A stretch of DNA of 64,000 nucleotides from positions 1 through 64,000 of the forward strand of contig DASUEB010000095.1 in assembly GCA_036275295.1 (NCBI GenBank), read 5' to 3'. The notes under the pieces are model-generated. The model saw nothing but the letters and a program-made list of their open reading frames with translations, made no database searches and had not been told where the DNA came from. This document shows, in pieces, positions 41,111-50,171 of this stretch; the stretch's first letter is position 1; each line of letters starts with the position of its first letter. The translations under genes were made by a program, and so were the position numbers. Source of the DNA: DASUEB01 sp036275295 (GTDB lineage Bacteria > Bacteroidota > Bacteroidia > Flavobacteriales_D > Luteibaculaceae).

Positions 41111-42157
41111 ATGCTGAGCGAAAGGGAATTACACAGATACAGTAGGCATATCATCTTAGATGCTTTTGGCTTGTCTGCCCAGCAGAAGTTAAAAAGCGCC
41201 ACGGTCTTGGTCATAGGTTGCGGTGGACTTAGTCATCCCGCTCTGCAGTACCTGAACGCTGCTGGGGTTGGCACTATTAAATGGGTAGATGCCGACCGAG
41301 TGGATCCCAGTAATTTACAGCGCCAAATTCTATTTGATGAGAGCGATCAAGGACGTTATAAAGTTGATGTAGCAGCCGAAAAATTGGCCAAACAAAATCC
41401 ATGGACGCATCTGGTGCCCATACGATCTAATTTCAATGCAGATAACGCTTTAGCATTGCTTGAGGGTGTAGATGTCGTTATTGATGGCTGCGATAATTTC
41501 GCTACCCGCTATTTGGTGAATGACGCCTGTATTATCCGAGGGGTTCCATTTGTGTATGGCGCCATTTTTAAATTCTCGGCTCAAGTGTCTGTTTTTAATC
41601 ACCAGGGCGGACCCAGTTATCGATGTTTATACCCTGAACCGCCAGAAGCGGGTGAAATGCCAGGCTGCGGTGAAATAGGTGTATTGGGCGTGGTTCCCGG
41701 TTTGGCTGGAAGCTTGCAGGCCCTAGAGGCCATAAAAGTAATAACAGGCGTGGGCAATCCTCTGTCTGGAAAACTGTGGTGTGCAGATTTTTTAACCAAC
41801 GTTCATCAGGTGTTCGAAATTGAACGAATGGAGCAAAATTTTCAAATCACCCAACTTTCAGATAGCGCTAATTATTGCATATTTAATTTTGAATCAATTA
41901 ATTACGATGACTACTTAAACTTAAAAGAGAAGTGCATATTGATCGATGTCAGATCGGAGCAGGAGCATCAGCAGCAAAATATTGGTGGAATAAATGTGCC
42001 GGTTGAACGCTGGCCCGCTGCATTCGACGATCTCCAATTAGACCCAATTATTCCCGTAATCTTACACTGTAAAAGTGGTATTAGAGCCAAGAGAGTCGCT
42101 CAGTTATCCATATGGAATGGATTCCAAGTGAAGGTTTTAGAAGGTTTACCGCTTTGA
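41111..42157 (+). CDS. thiF: ThiF/MoeB-like adenylyltransferase with rhodanese domain
   Basis: This 348-residue E1-like enzyme has an adenylation domain (VLVIGCGGLSHPALQYLNAAGVG, about 1-245) and a C-terminal rhodanese domain (about 265-348) with the active-site Cys in LHCKSGIRA. It should adenylate the C-terminus of ThiS and supply or accept sulfur through the rhodanese cysteine. The usual zinc CxxC pairs of MoeB/ThiF are not obvious (PGCGEIGVLG keeps one Cys). Its position at the end of the thi operon favours ThiF over MoeB. The 3' end overlaps the convergent ostA-like gene by 12 bp. Confidence 0.88.
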   Translation: MLSERELHRYSRHIILDAFGLSAQQKLKSATVLVIGCGGLSHPALQYLNAAGVGTIKWVDADRVDPSNLQRQILFDESDQGRYKVDVAAEKLAKQNPWTHLVPIRSNFNADNALALLEGVDVVIDGCDNFATRYLVNDACIIRGVPFVYGAIFKFSAQVSVFNHQGGPSYRCLYPEPPEAGEMPGCGEIGVLGVVPGLAGSLQALEAIKVITGVGNPLSGKLWCADFLTNVHQVFEIERMEQNFQITQLSDSANYCIFNFESINYDDYLNLKEKCILIDVRSEQEHQQQNIGGINVPVERWPAAFDDLQLDPIIPVILHCKSGIRAKRVAQLSIWNGFQVKVLEGLPL

Positions 42158-43828
42158 TTTTTGTGTCTTCTTTGGCGATTTGCCCTTCCGCTTGGGTTGG
42201 GGCTTTGCGGTCTCCGGTTTAGCAACAGGGGCTGTAACTTCACTTTTCATCATGACGTCGGCACTGGTTAGAGGTCGCTCTTTTCCCCTCCAATTCAAAC
42301 CAGACAACATCAATTCGCTTGACCCTAACTTGTCGATAGCAAGCGCTTTGGCAACGGGCTCAACCAAAAACGTAATACTTTCGATTTGTTTTTTGCCCAG
42401 CTTAATATCGATATTGGAACATTCGGCTTTGTTGATTCCGATTAAACTTTTGGTGCTATCGGGTTCGTCTTCTTGGATGTAATAAATGGTTTGGCCGTTT
42501 CCACTGACAAAAACCCTCGATAATTCGCGGCCGGTAAAGTAACCAAACAATTCTCGCCCTTTAATCTGATTGTACATCTGGTATGTAGTGTCGACCAACT
42601 GGGTGATGAAGGCGTCTTTGTTTACGTACATTTCCTTGGGATTTTTACCATCGTTATAGATGATAATTTGCTCTCCTGTAATTTGATTGTTCTCGTTCCA
42701 AATCACCGGCGCATTAAGCATGGTAATGGAGCTATCCTTTCCGCTGTAAATCAATGTATCGCAAACGCCTTGCAAATCGTTCTTGAAATATGAAACCTGA
42801 TGGTAAGCCAAAAGGGTTTTTATACCCAATGAATCCTCGAAACTGAATAAGGTATCTGCTTTCAGATACAGGCTGTCGGATTCAAACAGTTTAATAGCTC
42901 TGGGTTGTTGGGTGACAAGGGATTTTTTCTCCTTCTCAAAATAAATCCCGTAGTCCCCGTAAATCAGGAAGTCATTCACCGTGTCGGTAATCACCACCTG
43001 TTTAAATACTTCTCCAATGCCTTTATTGCGATCGTAAAAAAGGCTATCGCCAGTTAATTTTTGCTCGTTGCTGACCAGGAACGCATTTTCATCAAAGCGA
43101 GCCTGATTTCGCTTGGTGTCGTAATTCCCATTTTCAGCGTAGAGCAGGTTTTCATCCGATTGAATAACGGTAGGTCCGAAGAAGTAGGCAATTTCACGGG
43201 CATTGTCGTAATCCATTGTATCTGTATTCACCGTGTAATCGGGATTCACCAGTACCACGTTTTCTTTGAAGTAGAACATTTTTGATTTCGAAACGTAGGT
43301 CCCTTTTCGGCTGGTTAGGGTATTTTTATTGGCTTTTGATTCGATTCGACCTCCGGTGGTGTAGTAGGCTTCTGATTTTTCTACGTTGTACAGCAGCACA
43401 TCGGTGGTCAATTCCATGTCCTTCTCTTGCAAACTTACATCGCCTACCACCTTACCTTGCTTCAGGTTGCCGTTGTAAAAGAGACTATCACCGAACAGAA
43501 ACAGGGTATCACCTTGGTTAATTTCCACATCGCCGAATGCCTCAAAGCGATTGGTGGCTTGATAGAGTAGGGCACTGTCGCATATCATGATCACCTCGTT
43601 GTGCATCAATTGCACATTTCCCACCAAGAATTGCGCCTCGGCGCTAATTTTGGCATCAAACTGAACGCGATCGGCGTTGAGAATTTCAATGCGTTTGGGC
43701 TGCGCGTTTTGTGCCTGTAGACCCCAAGAACATAAAACCGCCAGTGTAAAACCCAATGCGTATTTGCAAAAAAGACCCCGAATGGAGTCTTTTAAAATAT
43801 GGTTTGTGGCGATTTGATTAGACATCAT
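42146..43828 (-). CDS. OstA/LptA-like protein, LPS transport
   Basis: This 560-residue protein has an N-terminal signal anchor (YALGFTLAVLCSWGLQAQ) and repeated beta-jellyroll OstA strands: NADRVQFDAK, GDSLFYNGNLKQGKVVGDV, YAENGNYDTKRNQARF, TGDSLFYDRNKG. It is a Bacteroidota OstA-like protein, probably part of the periplasmic LptA-type bridge carrying LPS to LptD. The C-terminal 40 residues are Lys/Pro-rich and basic. It overlaps purA by 4 bp (ATGA). Confidence 0.88.
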   Translation of the reverse strand: MMSNQIATNHILKDSIRGLFCKYALGFTLAVLCSWGLQAQNAQPKRIEILNADRVQFDAKISAEAQFLVGNVQLMHNEVIMICDSALLYQATNRFEAFGDVEINQGDTLFLFGDSLFYNGNLKQGKVVGDVSLQEKDMELTTDVLLYNVEKSEAYYTTGGRIESKANKNTLTSRKGTYVSKSKMFYFKENVVLVNPDYTVNTDTMDYDNAREIAYFFGPTVIQSDENLLYAENGNYDTKRNQARFDENAFLVSNEQKLTGDSLFYDRNKGIGEVFKQVVITDTVNDFLIYGDYGIYFEKEKKSLVTQQPRAIKLFESDSLYLKADTLFSFEDSLGIKTLLAYHQVSYFKNDLQGVCDTLIYSGKDSSITMLNAPVIWNENNQITGEQIIIYNDGKNPKEMYVNKDAFITQLVDTTYQMYNQIKGRELFGYFTGRELSRVFVSGNGQTIYYIQEDEPDSTKSLIGINKAECSNIDIKLGKKQIESITFLVEPVAKALAIDKLGSSELMLSGLNWRGKERPLTSADVMMKSEVTAPVAKPETAKPQPKRKGKSPKKTQKSKR

Positions 43829-45114
43829 GGCGCAACTGCTGGGGCGTAATCTTTGATTAGGGTTTGTTTGCGGTCTGGACCTAGTGAAATAAATACAATA
43901 GGCACCTCTAATTCACGCTCCAGATAGGCGATATAATCGCTCAGGTTTTTAGGTAGTTTGCTCAGTTCATCGATTTGGGTGAGGTCTTCATCCCAGCCCG
44001 GAAGCTCGGTATAAACTGGCACCACTTGGTTGCCTGTAATATCGAAAGGAAGGTAATCGATGGTTTGTCCTTCGTACTGATAGTGGGTACAAACCTTAAT
44101 GGCACCGAATCCAGAGAGCACGTCGGCCTTGGTCATGCAGAGCTGTGTAACCCCGTTAACCATGATTGCGTATTTGAGGGCAGGTAGGTCTAACCAACCA
44201 CATCTGCGCGGGCGTCCCGTTGTTGCGCCAAATTCGTGACCTTTTTGTCGCAATTTTTCACCCTGCTCATCGTGCAGCTCAGTGGGGAATGGCCCACTGC
44301 CCACTCGGGTGCAATAGGCCTTAAATATTCCAATTACCTCACCAATTCGGTTTGGAGCAATGCCCAGTCCGGTACAGGCCCCAGCGGTAACCGTATTACT
44401 GGAAGTTACAAATGGATAGGTGCCAAAATCAATGTCCAGAAGTGATCCCTGAGCCCCTTCGGCCAAGATGCGTTGACCGGTTTTGAGTTTGTCGTTTAAA
44501 AAGTGCTCTGAATCGATCACCGTAAGTTCTCTAATGCTGGCGATGCTCTCAAACCAAGCTTCTTCCAGGGGCTCCAGTTGGTATTCGAATTGGTAAAAGC
44601 TAAGGAGCCTCTTGTGTTTTTCAACTAAGTTTTTGTACTGAACATCAAAGTCGGCCGCAAAAATATCACCAATGCGCAGTCCGTTTCTCCCGGTTTTGTC
44701 CATGTAAGTTGGACCAATGCCTTTAAGGGTGGATCCAATTTTAGTTTTGCCCTTGTCGGCCTCACTGGCCGCATCAAGCAATCGGTGAGTTGGCAGAATG
44801 AGATGGGCTTTTTTCGAAATGAGCAGCTTAGACTTCACATCTACGCCCATTTCTTTCAAACTGTTTATCTCTTTGCGGAAGATAACCGGATCAATTACTA
44901 CACCGTTTCCGATTACATTGATCGCATTATCTCTAAAAATACCCGAAGGTATAGTATGCAGTACGTGTTTGATGGAATTGAACTCAAGCGTGTGCCCAGC
45001 GTTAGGTCCTCCCTGGAATCGGGCTATAACATTGTACTTTGGGGTTAAGACATCTACAATCTTTCCTTTTCCCTCGTCTCCCCACTGGAGACCTAACAGT
45101 ACATCTACTTTCAT
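43825..45114 (-). CDS. purA: Adenylosuccinate synthetase
   Basis: This 429-residue GTP-dependent enzyme makes adenylosuccinate from IMP and aspartate. It has the N-terminal LGLQWGDEGKGKIVDVL, GPTYMDKTGRNGLRIGD and the EGAQGSLLDIDFGTYPFVTSS stretch. Length and start are normal. It shares a transcript with the downstream ostA-like gene. Confidence 0.97.
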   Translation of the reverse strand: MKVDVLLGLQWGDEGKGKIVDVLTPKYNVIARFQGGPNAGHTLEFNSIKHVLHTIPSGIFRDNAINVIGNGVVIDPVIFRKEINSLKEMGVDVKSKLLISKKAHLILPTHRLLDAASEADKGKTKIGSTLKGIGPTYMDKTGRNGLRIGDIFAADFDVQYKNLVEKHKRLLSFYQFEYQLEPLEEAWFESIASIRELTVIDSEHFLNDKLKTGQRILAEGAQGSLLDIDFGTYPFVTSSNTVTAGACTGLGIAPNRIGEVIGIFKAYCTRVGSGPFPTELHDEQGEKLRQKGHEFGATTGRPRRCGWLDLPALKYAIMVNGVTQLCMTKADVLSGFGAIKVCTHYQYEGQTIDYLPFDITGNQVVPVYTELPGWDEDLTQIDELSKLPKNLSDYIAYLERELEVPIVFISLGPDRKQTLIKDYAPAVAP

Positions 45115-45235
45115 TTTAAGGCTTAAAATTCACAAAGCGGCAAATATAATGCTTCGCTACGGTATAAAAAACTTTATCCCAATTAATCCCCAACGGCTTT
45201 TCGGGAGAATTTATCCTATGAACTGAATTCATTGC

Positions 45236-47458
45236 TTATTCCACCTCCACGCGTTCTACGGAGTAGATGCCAGGTATGTTCCTCAGCTCTGACGTCAGTC
45301 GATTCAGATGATCGGTATCGTTCACGTATAGCACTATTTTTCCTTCGAAAATTCCGTCGTAGCTCTCAAAACTTATGGAGCGCATATTGATGTTCATTTG
45401 CGTTGAAATGGTGCTGGTTATGCGGTGTACAAGGCCTATGTCATCAATTCCTTTAAACTTCACCCCAGCCAAGAACTCAACTTCGTTGTCGCTGTTCCAT
45501 TTGGCTTGAATAACTCTGTAAGCGTAATTGCTCATGAGCTGTACCGCATTGGGGCAGTTAAGTCGGTGAATTTTGATCCCCTCGTTGATGGTCAAAAATC
45601 CAAAAACCTTGTCACCCGGTATGGGATTACAGCAGGGGCTCAGTTTGTAGTCGAAAGACGATTTGGTGTCACCCAACACGATCACCTTGTCTTTTTCTTT
45701 GCCTTTCGACAGCAGTTCAAGCATGTGTTGGTCGCTTGTATCTTTCTGCGGTATTTTAGGTCCGTCTTCGGGTAGTTTTAATCGACCATTGGTAAGCTGA
45801 AGTTCCTTTATTTTATTGATATTCAGCTTGTTTTTGGCAATTTTATAGTAAAGATCTTGAGTGCTTTCCTCGTGGAAGAATTTTTCAATTACACTGATGT
45901 TCTCGCTGTTGAATGGGATTTTCAAGTGATCGAGTTTTTTATGCAAGATCTCTTTACCCTCGGTGGCAATCTTTTTTTTCTCCTCTTTGAGTAAGTCTTT
46001 GATTTTGGACTTGGCTTTTGCGGTGACCACGTATTTTAACCAATCCTCTTTCGGGGTCTGTTTCTTGGAGGTGATGATTTCGACCTGGTCGCCGCTTTTG
46101 AGTTTGAAGCTAAGTGGAACCAGCTTGTTATTTACTTTGGCCCCAAGGCAATGCGAGCCCACTTGCGAGTGGATTTCGAAGGCAAAATCGAGTGCGGTGG
46201 CGTCTTTTGGGAGTTTTTTGAGCTCACCATTGGGGGTGAAAACAAAAATTTCATCAGAGAACAGATTCAGCTTAAAATCATCGATGAAATCAAGTGCGCC
46301 GGCGTCACTGGTCTCTAGCGACTCGCGTATCTTAACCAACCAGTGATCTAAAGCGCTCTCTTGGTTGGTTTGTTCTTTGTATTTCCAGTGTGCCGCGTAA
46401 CCCTTTTCTGCGATTTCATCCATTCGTTGGGTTCTGATCTGAACTTCAACCCACTTGCCGGTAGGACTCATCACTGTGGTGTGAAGGCTTTCGTATCCGT
46501 TGCTCTTAGGCGATGAGATCCAATCTCGCAATCGATCTGGGCTGGGCTGGTAATAATCGGTTACCACAGAATACGCCTTCCAACACTCTGCTTTTTCAGA
46601 ATCGGGTTTGGTTTGTAAAATAATCCGAATAGCGAAGAGGTCATATATCTCCTCAAACGGGATGTTTTTGTTCTTGATCTTGTTGTAAATCGAGTAGATC
46701 GATTTGGTCCGGCTTTTGATCTCGAAAGTAAAACCCTGTTTGTCAAGCTCTCGTTTAATTGGCAGCGAAAAGGCGGCAATGAAGCGATTTCTAACGGCCT
46801 TCGACTTCTCAAGTTTTTCAACTATTTCGGTGTACAGTTCGGGCTCGGTGAATTTCAGGGAAAGATCCTCAAGTTCACTTTTGATGTTGTACAGACCCAA
46901 TCGATGTGCCAGTGGAGCGTATAAAAAGAGGGTTTCATTGGCTATTTTTAGTTGCTTCGGTCCTGCCATGCTCTCCAAGGTTCGCATGTTGTGCAGTCGG
47001 TCGGCCAATTTGATGAGGATCACTCGTACGTCGTCGCTCAGGGTGAGCAGCATTTTCCTGAAATTCTCTGCCTGCAGTGATGAACTTTGGTCGAATATCC
47101 CAGATATTTTGGTAAGGCCGTCAATGATTTTCCTCACTTTTTTACCAAACCAGCGCTCAACGTCGTCGAGGGTAATGTCGGTGTCTTCCACCGTATCGTG
47201 AAGCAGGGCACAGACAATAGAGGTTGGTCCGAGGCCAATTTCCTCAGCGGTAATTCGCGCAACCGCGATGGGGTGATAAATGTATGGTTCGCCTGATTTG
47301 CGGCGCATGTCTTTATGGGCCTCGACCGCAATATCGAAGGCCTTCCGAATCATGCGCGTATCTTCCTTGTTTCGCACCTTGCGGCACGACTTCAACAAGC
47401 CCTTGTAGGCATTTAGAATCTCCTTACGCTCTTTCTCTAAATCAATCTCTGTGTGCAT
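45236..47458 (-). CDS. Bifunctional (p)ppGpp synthetase/hydrolase RelA/SpoT
   Basis: This 740-residue protein makes and breaks the alarmone (p)ppGpp. The hydrolase has an intact HD motif (His62 region, LLHDTVEDT at 86-94). The synthetase shows the RDWISSPKSNGYESLHTTV stretch and the catalytic Glu of VEVQIRTQRMDEIAE. TGS (FVFTPNGELKKLPKDATALDFAF), a conserved-cysteine/zinc-finger region and a C-terminal ACT domain follow. With both sites apparently intact it is Rel/SpoT-like. It follows fumarylacetoacetase by 9 bp. Confidence 0.95.
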   Translation of the reverse strand: MHTEIDLEKERKEILNAYKGLLKSCRKVRNKEDTRMIRKAFDIAVEAHKDMRRKSGEPYIYHPIAVARITAEEIGLGPTSIVCALLHDTVEDTDITLDDVERWFGKKVRKIIDGLTKISGIFDQSSSLQAENFRKMLLTLSDDVRVILIKLADRLHNMRTLESMAGPKQLKIANETLFLYAPLAHRLGLYNIKSELEDLSLKFTEPELYTEIVEKLEKSKAVRNRFIAAFSLPIKRELDKQGFTFEIKSRTKSIYSIYNKIKNKNIPFEEIYDLFAIRIILQTKPDSEKAECWKAYSVVTDYYQPSPDRLRDWISSPKSNGYESLHTTVMSPTGKWVEVQIRTQRMDEIAEKGYAAHWKYKEQTNQESALDHWLVKIRESLETSDAGALDFIDDFKLNLFSDEIFVFTPNGELKKLPKDATALDFAFEIHSQVGSHCLGAKVNNKLVPLSFKLKSGDQVEIITSKKQTPKEDWLKYVVTAKAKSKIKDLLKEEKKKIATEGKEILHKKLDHLKIPFNSENISVIEKFFHEESTQDLYYKIAKNKLNINKIKELQLTNGRLKLPEDGPKIPQKDTSDQHMLELLSKGKEKDKVIVLGDTKSSFDYKLSPCCNPIPGDKVFGFLTINEGIKIHRLNCPNAVQLMSNYAYRVIQAKWNSDNEVEFLAGVKFKGIDDIGLVHRITSTISTQMNINMRSISFESYDGIFEGKIVLYVNDTDHLNRLTSELRNIPGIYSVERVEVE

Positions 47459-47467
47459 AGGCGCGAA

Positions 47468-48742
47468 TTACAAAGCAGGCAATACCTTTGACTCAACCGT
47501 ACCGAATCCAACGCGAATGCCATTGCGCTCCGAGTAACCTGACATTACCACAATATCTCCATCGTTGATGAATTTTCGCTCTGACCCGTCGTTCATTTTG
47601 ATAGGTTTTTCGCCCCTCCAAGCCAACTCCAACATGGATCCAAAGCTTGACGGATCGGGTCCAGAGATGGTTCCAGATGCCAATACATCACCTGCATTGA
47701 TGTTGCAGCCGTTGATGGTGTGGTGCGCGAGTTGCTGAACCATATTCCAATACATGAATTTATAGTTGGAACTACAAACCCGTGTAGCGAGGCTTTCGTT
47801 GGGTTTGATATCGACAAAGAGATTGATATCATAGTGCCAGTTTCCTGTGTATTCCAGGTAAGGTAAAACCTTGGGTTCTTGTGCAGGACCCTCCACTTTA
47901 AAGGGTTCCAGCGCATCGAGTGTTACTACCCACGGCGACATGCTGGAGGCGAAATTTTTTGCAAGAAATGGACCCAGCGGGACATATTCCCATGATTGGA
48001 TATCTCTTGCGCTCCAGTCGTTAAAAAGCGTCAATCCAAAGATGTAATGCTCAGCTTCAGCCGTTGAAATGGATTCTCCCAGAGGTTTACCGGGAAAGGT
48101 AATAAAGGCAACCTCCAACTCGAAATCGAGATTTCTACACGGTCCAAAAGACGGCGCCTCTGCATCGGCAGGCTTAAACTGACCTTTTGGTCGGCGAATA
48201 GGGACACCCGACGGTATGATGGACGAAGCTCTACCGTGATAGCCCACGGGTATGTGTTTCCAGTTTGGCAATAACGCGTTGGCGGGATCCCTGAACATCT
48301 TCCCCACGTTGGTGGCGTGATCCATGCTGGAATAGAAATCGGTGTAGTCGCCAATTTTGACGGGTAGTAGCATTTCCACCTCGCTCTGATCAAAAATAAC
48401 TTGTTGCACGTGTATGTCGTGCTCTTGAAGATCGGGATTGGTTTCATCTAACAGATCGCTAACCCGATTGCGCAATTCCCGACAAGCTGCTTTTCCGTGC
48501 TTAATTATTTCATTTAAGTTATCGCAGAAAAAATCCTCTAATTCAAATGGTTGGTTCTTAAAATAACCTAGGATAGCAAGTGAGTAAAGATCCAGAACCT
48601 TGTCGCCAATGGCTACCCCAACGCGGGGTTTAAAAAACTCGGTTTTAAAGACGCCAAATGGTAAATTTTGCATGGTAAAATCGCTGTTTGCAGGGACTGG
48701 AATCCATGATTTACGCTTCGGATCATTTGCTCTGATGCTCAT
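47468..48742 (-). CDS. fahA: Fumarylacetoacetase
   Basis: This 424-residue enzyme is the last step of tyrosine degradation, cleaving fumarylacetoacetate to fumarate and acetoacetate. Family strings are YTDFYSSMDHATNVGKMFR, PVGYHGRASSII and DWSARDIQSWEYVPLGPFLAKNF. There are no other tyrosine-catabolic genes nearby. It lies directly before the RelA/SpoT gene. Confidence 0.95.
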   Translation of the reverse strand: MSIRANDPKRKSWIPVPANSDFTMQNLPFGVFKTEFFKPRVGVAIGDKVLDLYSLAILGYFKNQPFELEDFFCDNLNEIIKHGKAACRELRNRVSDLLDETNPDLQEHDIHVQQVIFDQSEVEMLLPVKIGDYTDFYSSMDHATNVGKMFRDPANALLPNWKHIPVGYHGRASSIIPSGVPIRRPKGQFKPADAEAPSFGPCRNLDFELEVAFITFPGKPLGESISTAEAEHYIFGLTLFNDWSARDIQSWEYVPLGPFLAKNFASSMSPWVVTLDALEPFKVEGPAQEPKVLPYLEYTGNWHYDINLFVDIKPNESLATRVCSSNYKFMYWNMVQQLAHHTINGCNINAGDVLASGTISGPDPSSFGSMLELAWRGEKPIKMNDGSERKFINDGDIVVMSGYSERNGIRVGFGTVESKVLPAL

Positions 48743-48758
48743 TGGGATTGAATTTTAA

Positions 48759-48766
48759 CAAATCTA
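48759..48766 (-). promoter_or_regulatory. -7 box of fahA
   Basis: TAGATTTG on the minus strand matches TAnnTTTG, about 16 bp before the fahA ATG and just after the glyA terminator. Confidence 0.5.
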
Positions 48767-48775
48767 AATAAAATG

Positions 48776-48805
48776 AAAAAGGGCAGAATGTTCTCTGCCC
48801 TAAAA
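48776..48805 (-). terminator. Terminator of glyA
   Basis: GGGCAGA (48781-48787) and TCTGCCC (48794-48800) form the stem. On the minus strand a TTTTT run follows. It lies 20 bp after the glyA stop. Confidence 0.88.
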
Positions 48806-48825
48806 ATAGTGAACTCTTATCGATT

Positions 48826-50100
48826 TTAATAGGCGAATAAAGGGAAACGGCCCATTACATCGGCTACTTTTTTTCCAATGGCAGCCAGCTGTTGATCATT
48901 ATCGGCATGAGTGATGGCCTCGTGGATTAGATTGGCAACTACCATCACATCAGATTCTTTCAATCCTCTGGTGGTGATGGCCGCCGTTCCTAGGCGAATA
49001 CCTGAGGTTACAAATGGCGATTTGTCATCGAAGGGAACCATATTCTTGTTGACCGTAATGTGCGCTTTGCCCAATGCTTCCTCGGCCGCCTTTCCCGTGA
49101 TGTTCTTGCTTCTCAGGTCGATAAGCATGCTGTGGTTCTCGGTTCCACCAGAAATCACTCCGAATCCGAAATCAACCATCGATTTGGCAAGAACTGCAGC
49201 GTTCGAGATGACTTGCTGGCCATAGGCCCGAAATTCAGGTCTTAGCGCCTCTCCAAAAGCCACGGCTTTAGCAGCAATAACGTGTTCTAGCGGTCCGCCT
49301 TGCGTGCCTGGAAAAACTGCTGCATCTAGAAGGCTCGACATCATTCGAATTTCTCCTTTTGGTGTTTTGATACCGTAAGGATTTTCGAAGTCCTTGCCCA
49401 TTAAGATGAGCCCCCCGCGAGGGCCGCGCAAGGTTTTGTGGGTCGTTGTAGTTACAATATGACAGTGAGGCAGTGGATCCTTGAGCAATTTCCCAGCAAT
49501 CAGGCCTGCAGGGTGAGAAATATCTGCAAGAAGGAGGGCACCAACCGAATCAGCAATCTGACGAAGCCTGGCGTAATCCCAATCGCGAGAATAGGCTGAG
49601 GCACCGCAAATTAGCATCTTGGGCTTTACTTCCAGTGCCTTGGCTTCCACTTTGTTGTAGTCGATTCTGCCTGTTTCCTTCTCAACGCCGTAAAAATGAG
49701 GCTCATAGAGTTTTCCTGAGAAGTTAACTGGAGACCCGTGGGTCAGGTGACCGCCGTGGCTGAGGTCAAATCCAAGAATTCGGTCGCCTGGTTTGAGGCA
49801 GGCCAACATAACCGCGGCATTGGCTTGTGCACCGCTGTGTGGCTGCACGTTTGCCCAAACGGCACCAAAAAGTTCTTTAATCCGGTCAATTGCCAGCTGT
49901 TCTACCACATCAACCACTTCGCATCCACCGTAATATCGCTTACCGGGCAGACCCTCTGCGTATTTATTGGTCAAAATGGAACCCATTGCCTGCATAACTT
50001 GATCGCTAACGTAGTTTTCGCTGGCTATCAATTCTATGCCAAAAGTTTGGCGATGGCGCTCTTTTTCAATGAGATCGAAGATAACTGAATCTGTGGTCAT
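48826..50100 (-). CDS. glyA: Serine hydroxymethyltransferase
   Basis: This 424-residue PLP enzyme interconverts serine and glycine and loads one-carbon units on tetrahydrofolate. It has the ENYVSDQVMQAMGSILTNKYAEG stretch and the PLP-lysine motif TTTTHKTLRGPRGG. The ATG at 50100 is chosen; the frame is open further upstream but that part has no family similarity. It lies 71 bp downstream of the MFS gene. Confidence 0.96.
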   Translation of the reverse strand: MTTDSVIFDLIEKERHRQTFGIELIASENYVSDQVMQAMGSILTNKYAEGLPGKRYYGGCEVVDVVEQLAIDRIKELFGAVWANVQPHSGAQANAAVMLACLKPGDRILGFDLSHGGHLTHGSPVNFSGKLYEPHFYGVEKETGRIDYNKVEAKALEVKPKMLICGASAYSRDWDYARLRQIADSVGALLLADISHPAGLIAGKLLKDPLPHCHIVTTTTHKTLRGPRGGLILMGKDFENPYGIKTPKGEIRMMSSLLDAAVFPGTQGGPLEHVIAAKAVAFGEALRPEFRAYGQQVISNAAVLAKSMVDFGFGVISGGTENHSMLIDLRSKNITGKAAEEALGKAHITVNKNMVPFDDKSPFVTSGIRLGTAAITTRGLKESDVMVVANLIHEAITHADNDQQLAAIGKKVADVMGRFPLFAY

Positions 50101-50171
50101 GGATGAAACATTTTCGGTGCCGAAAGTAAGCACTTTTCGCTGATTATAGTACAATTGATTCAACCGAAAGG

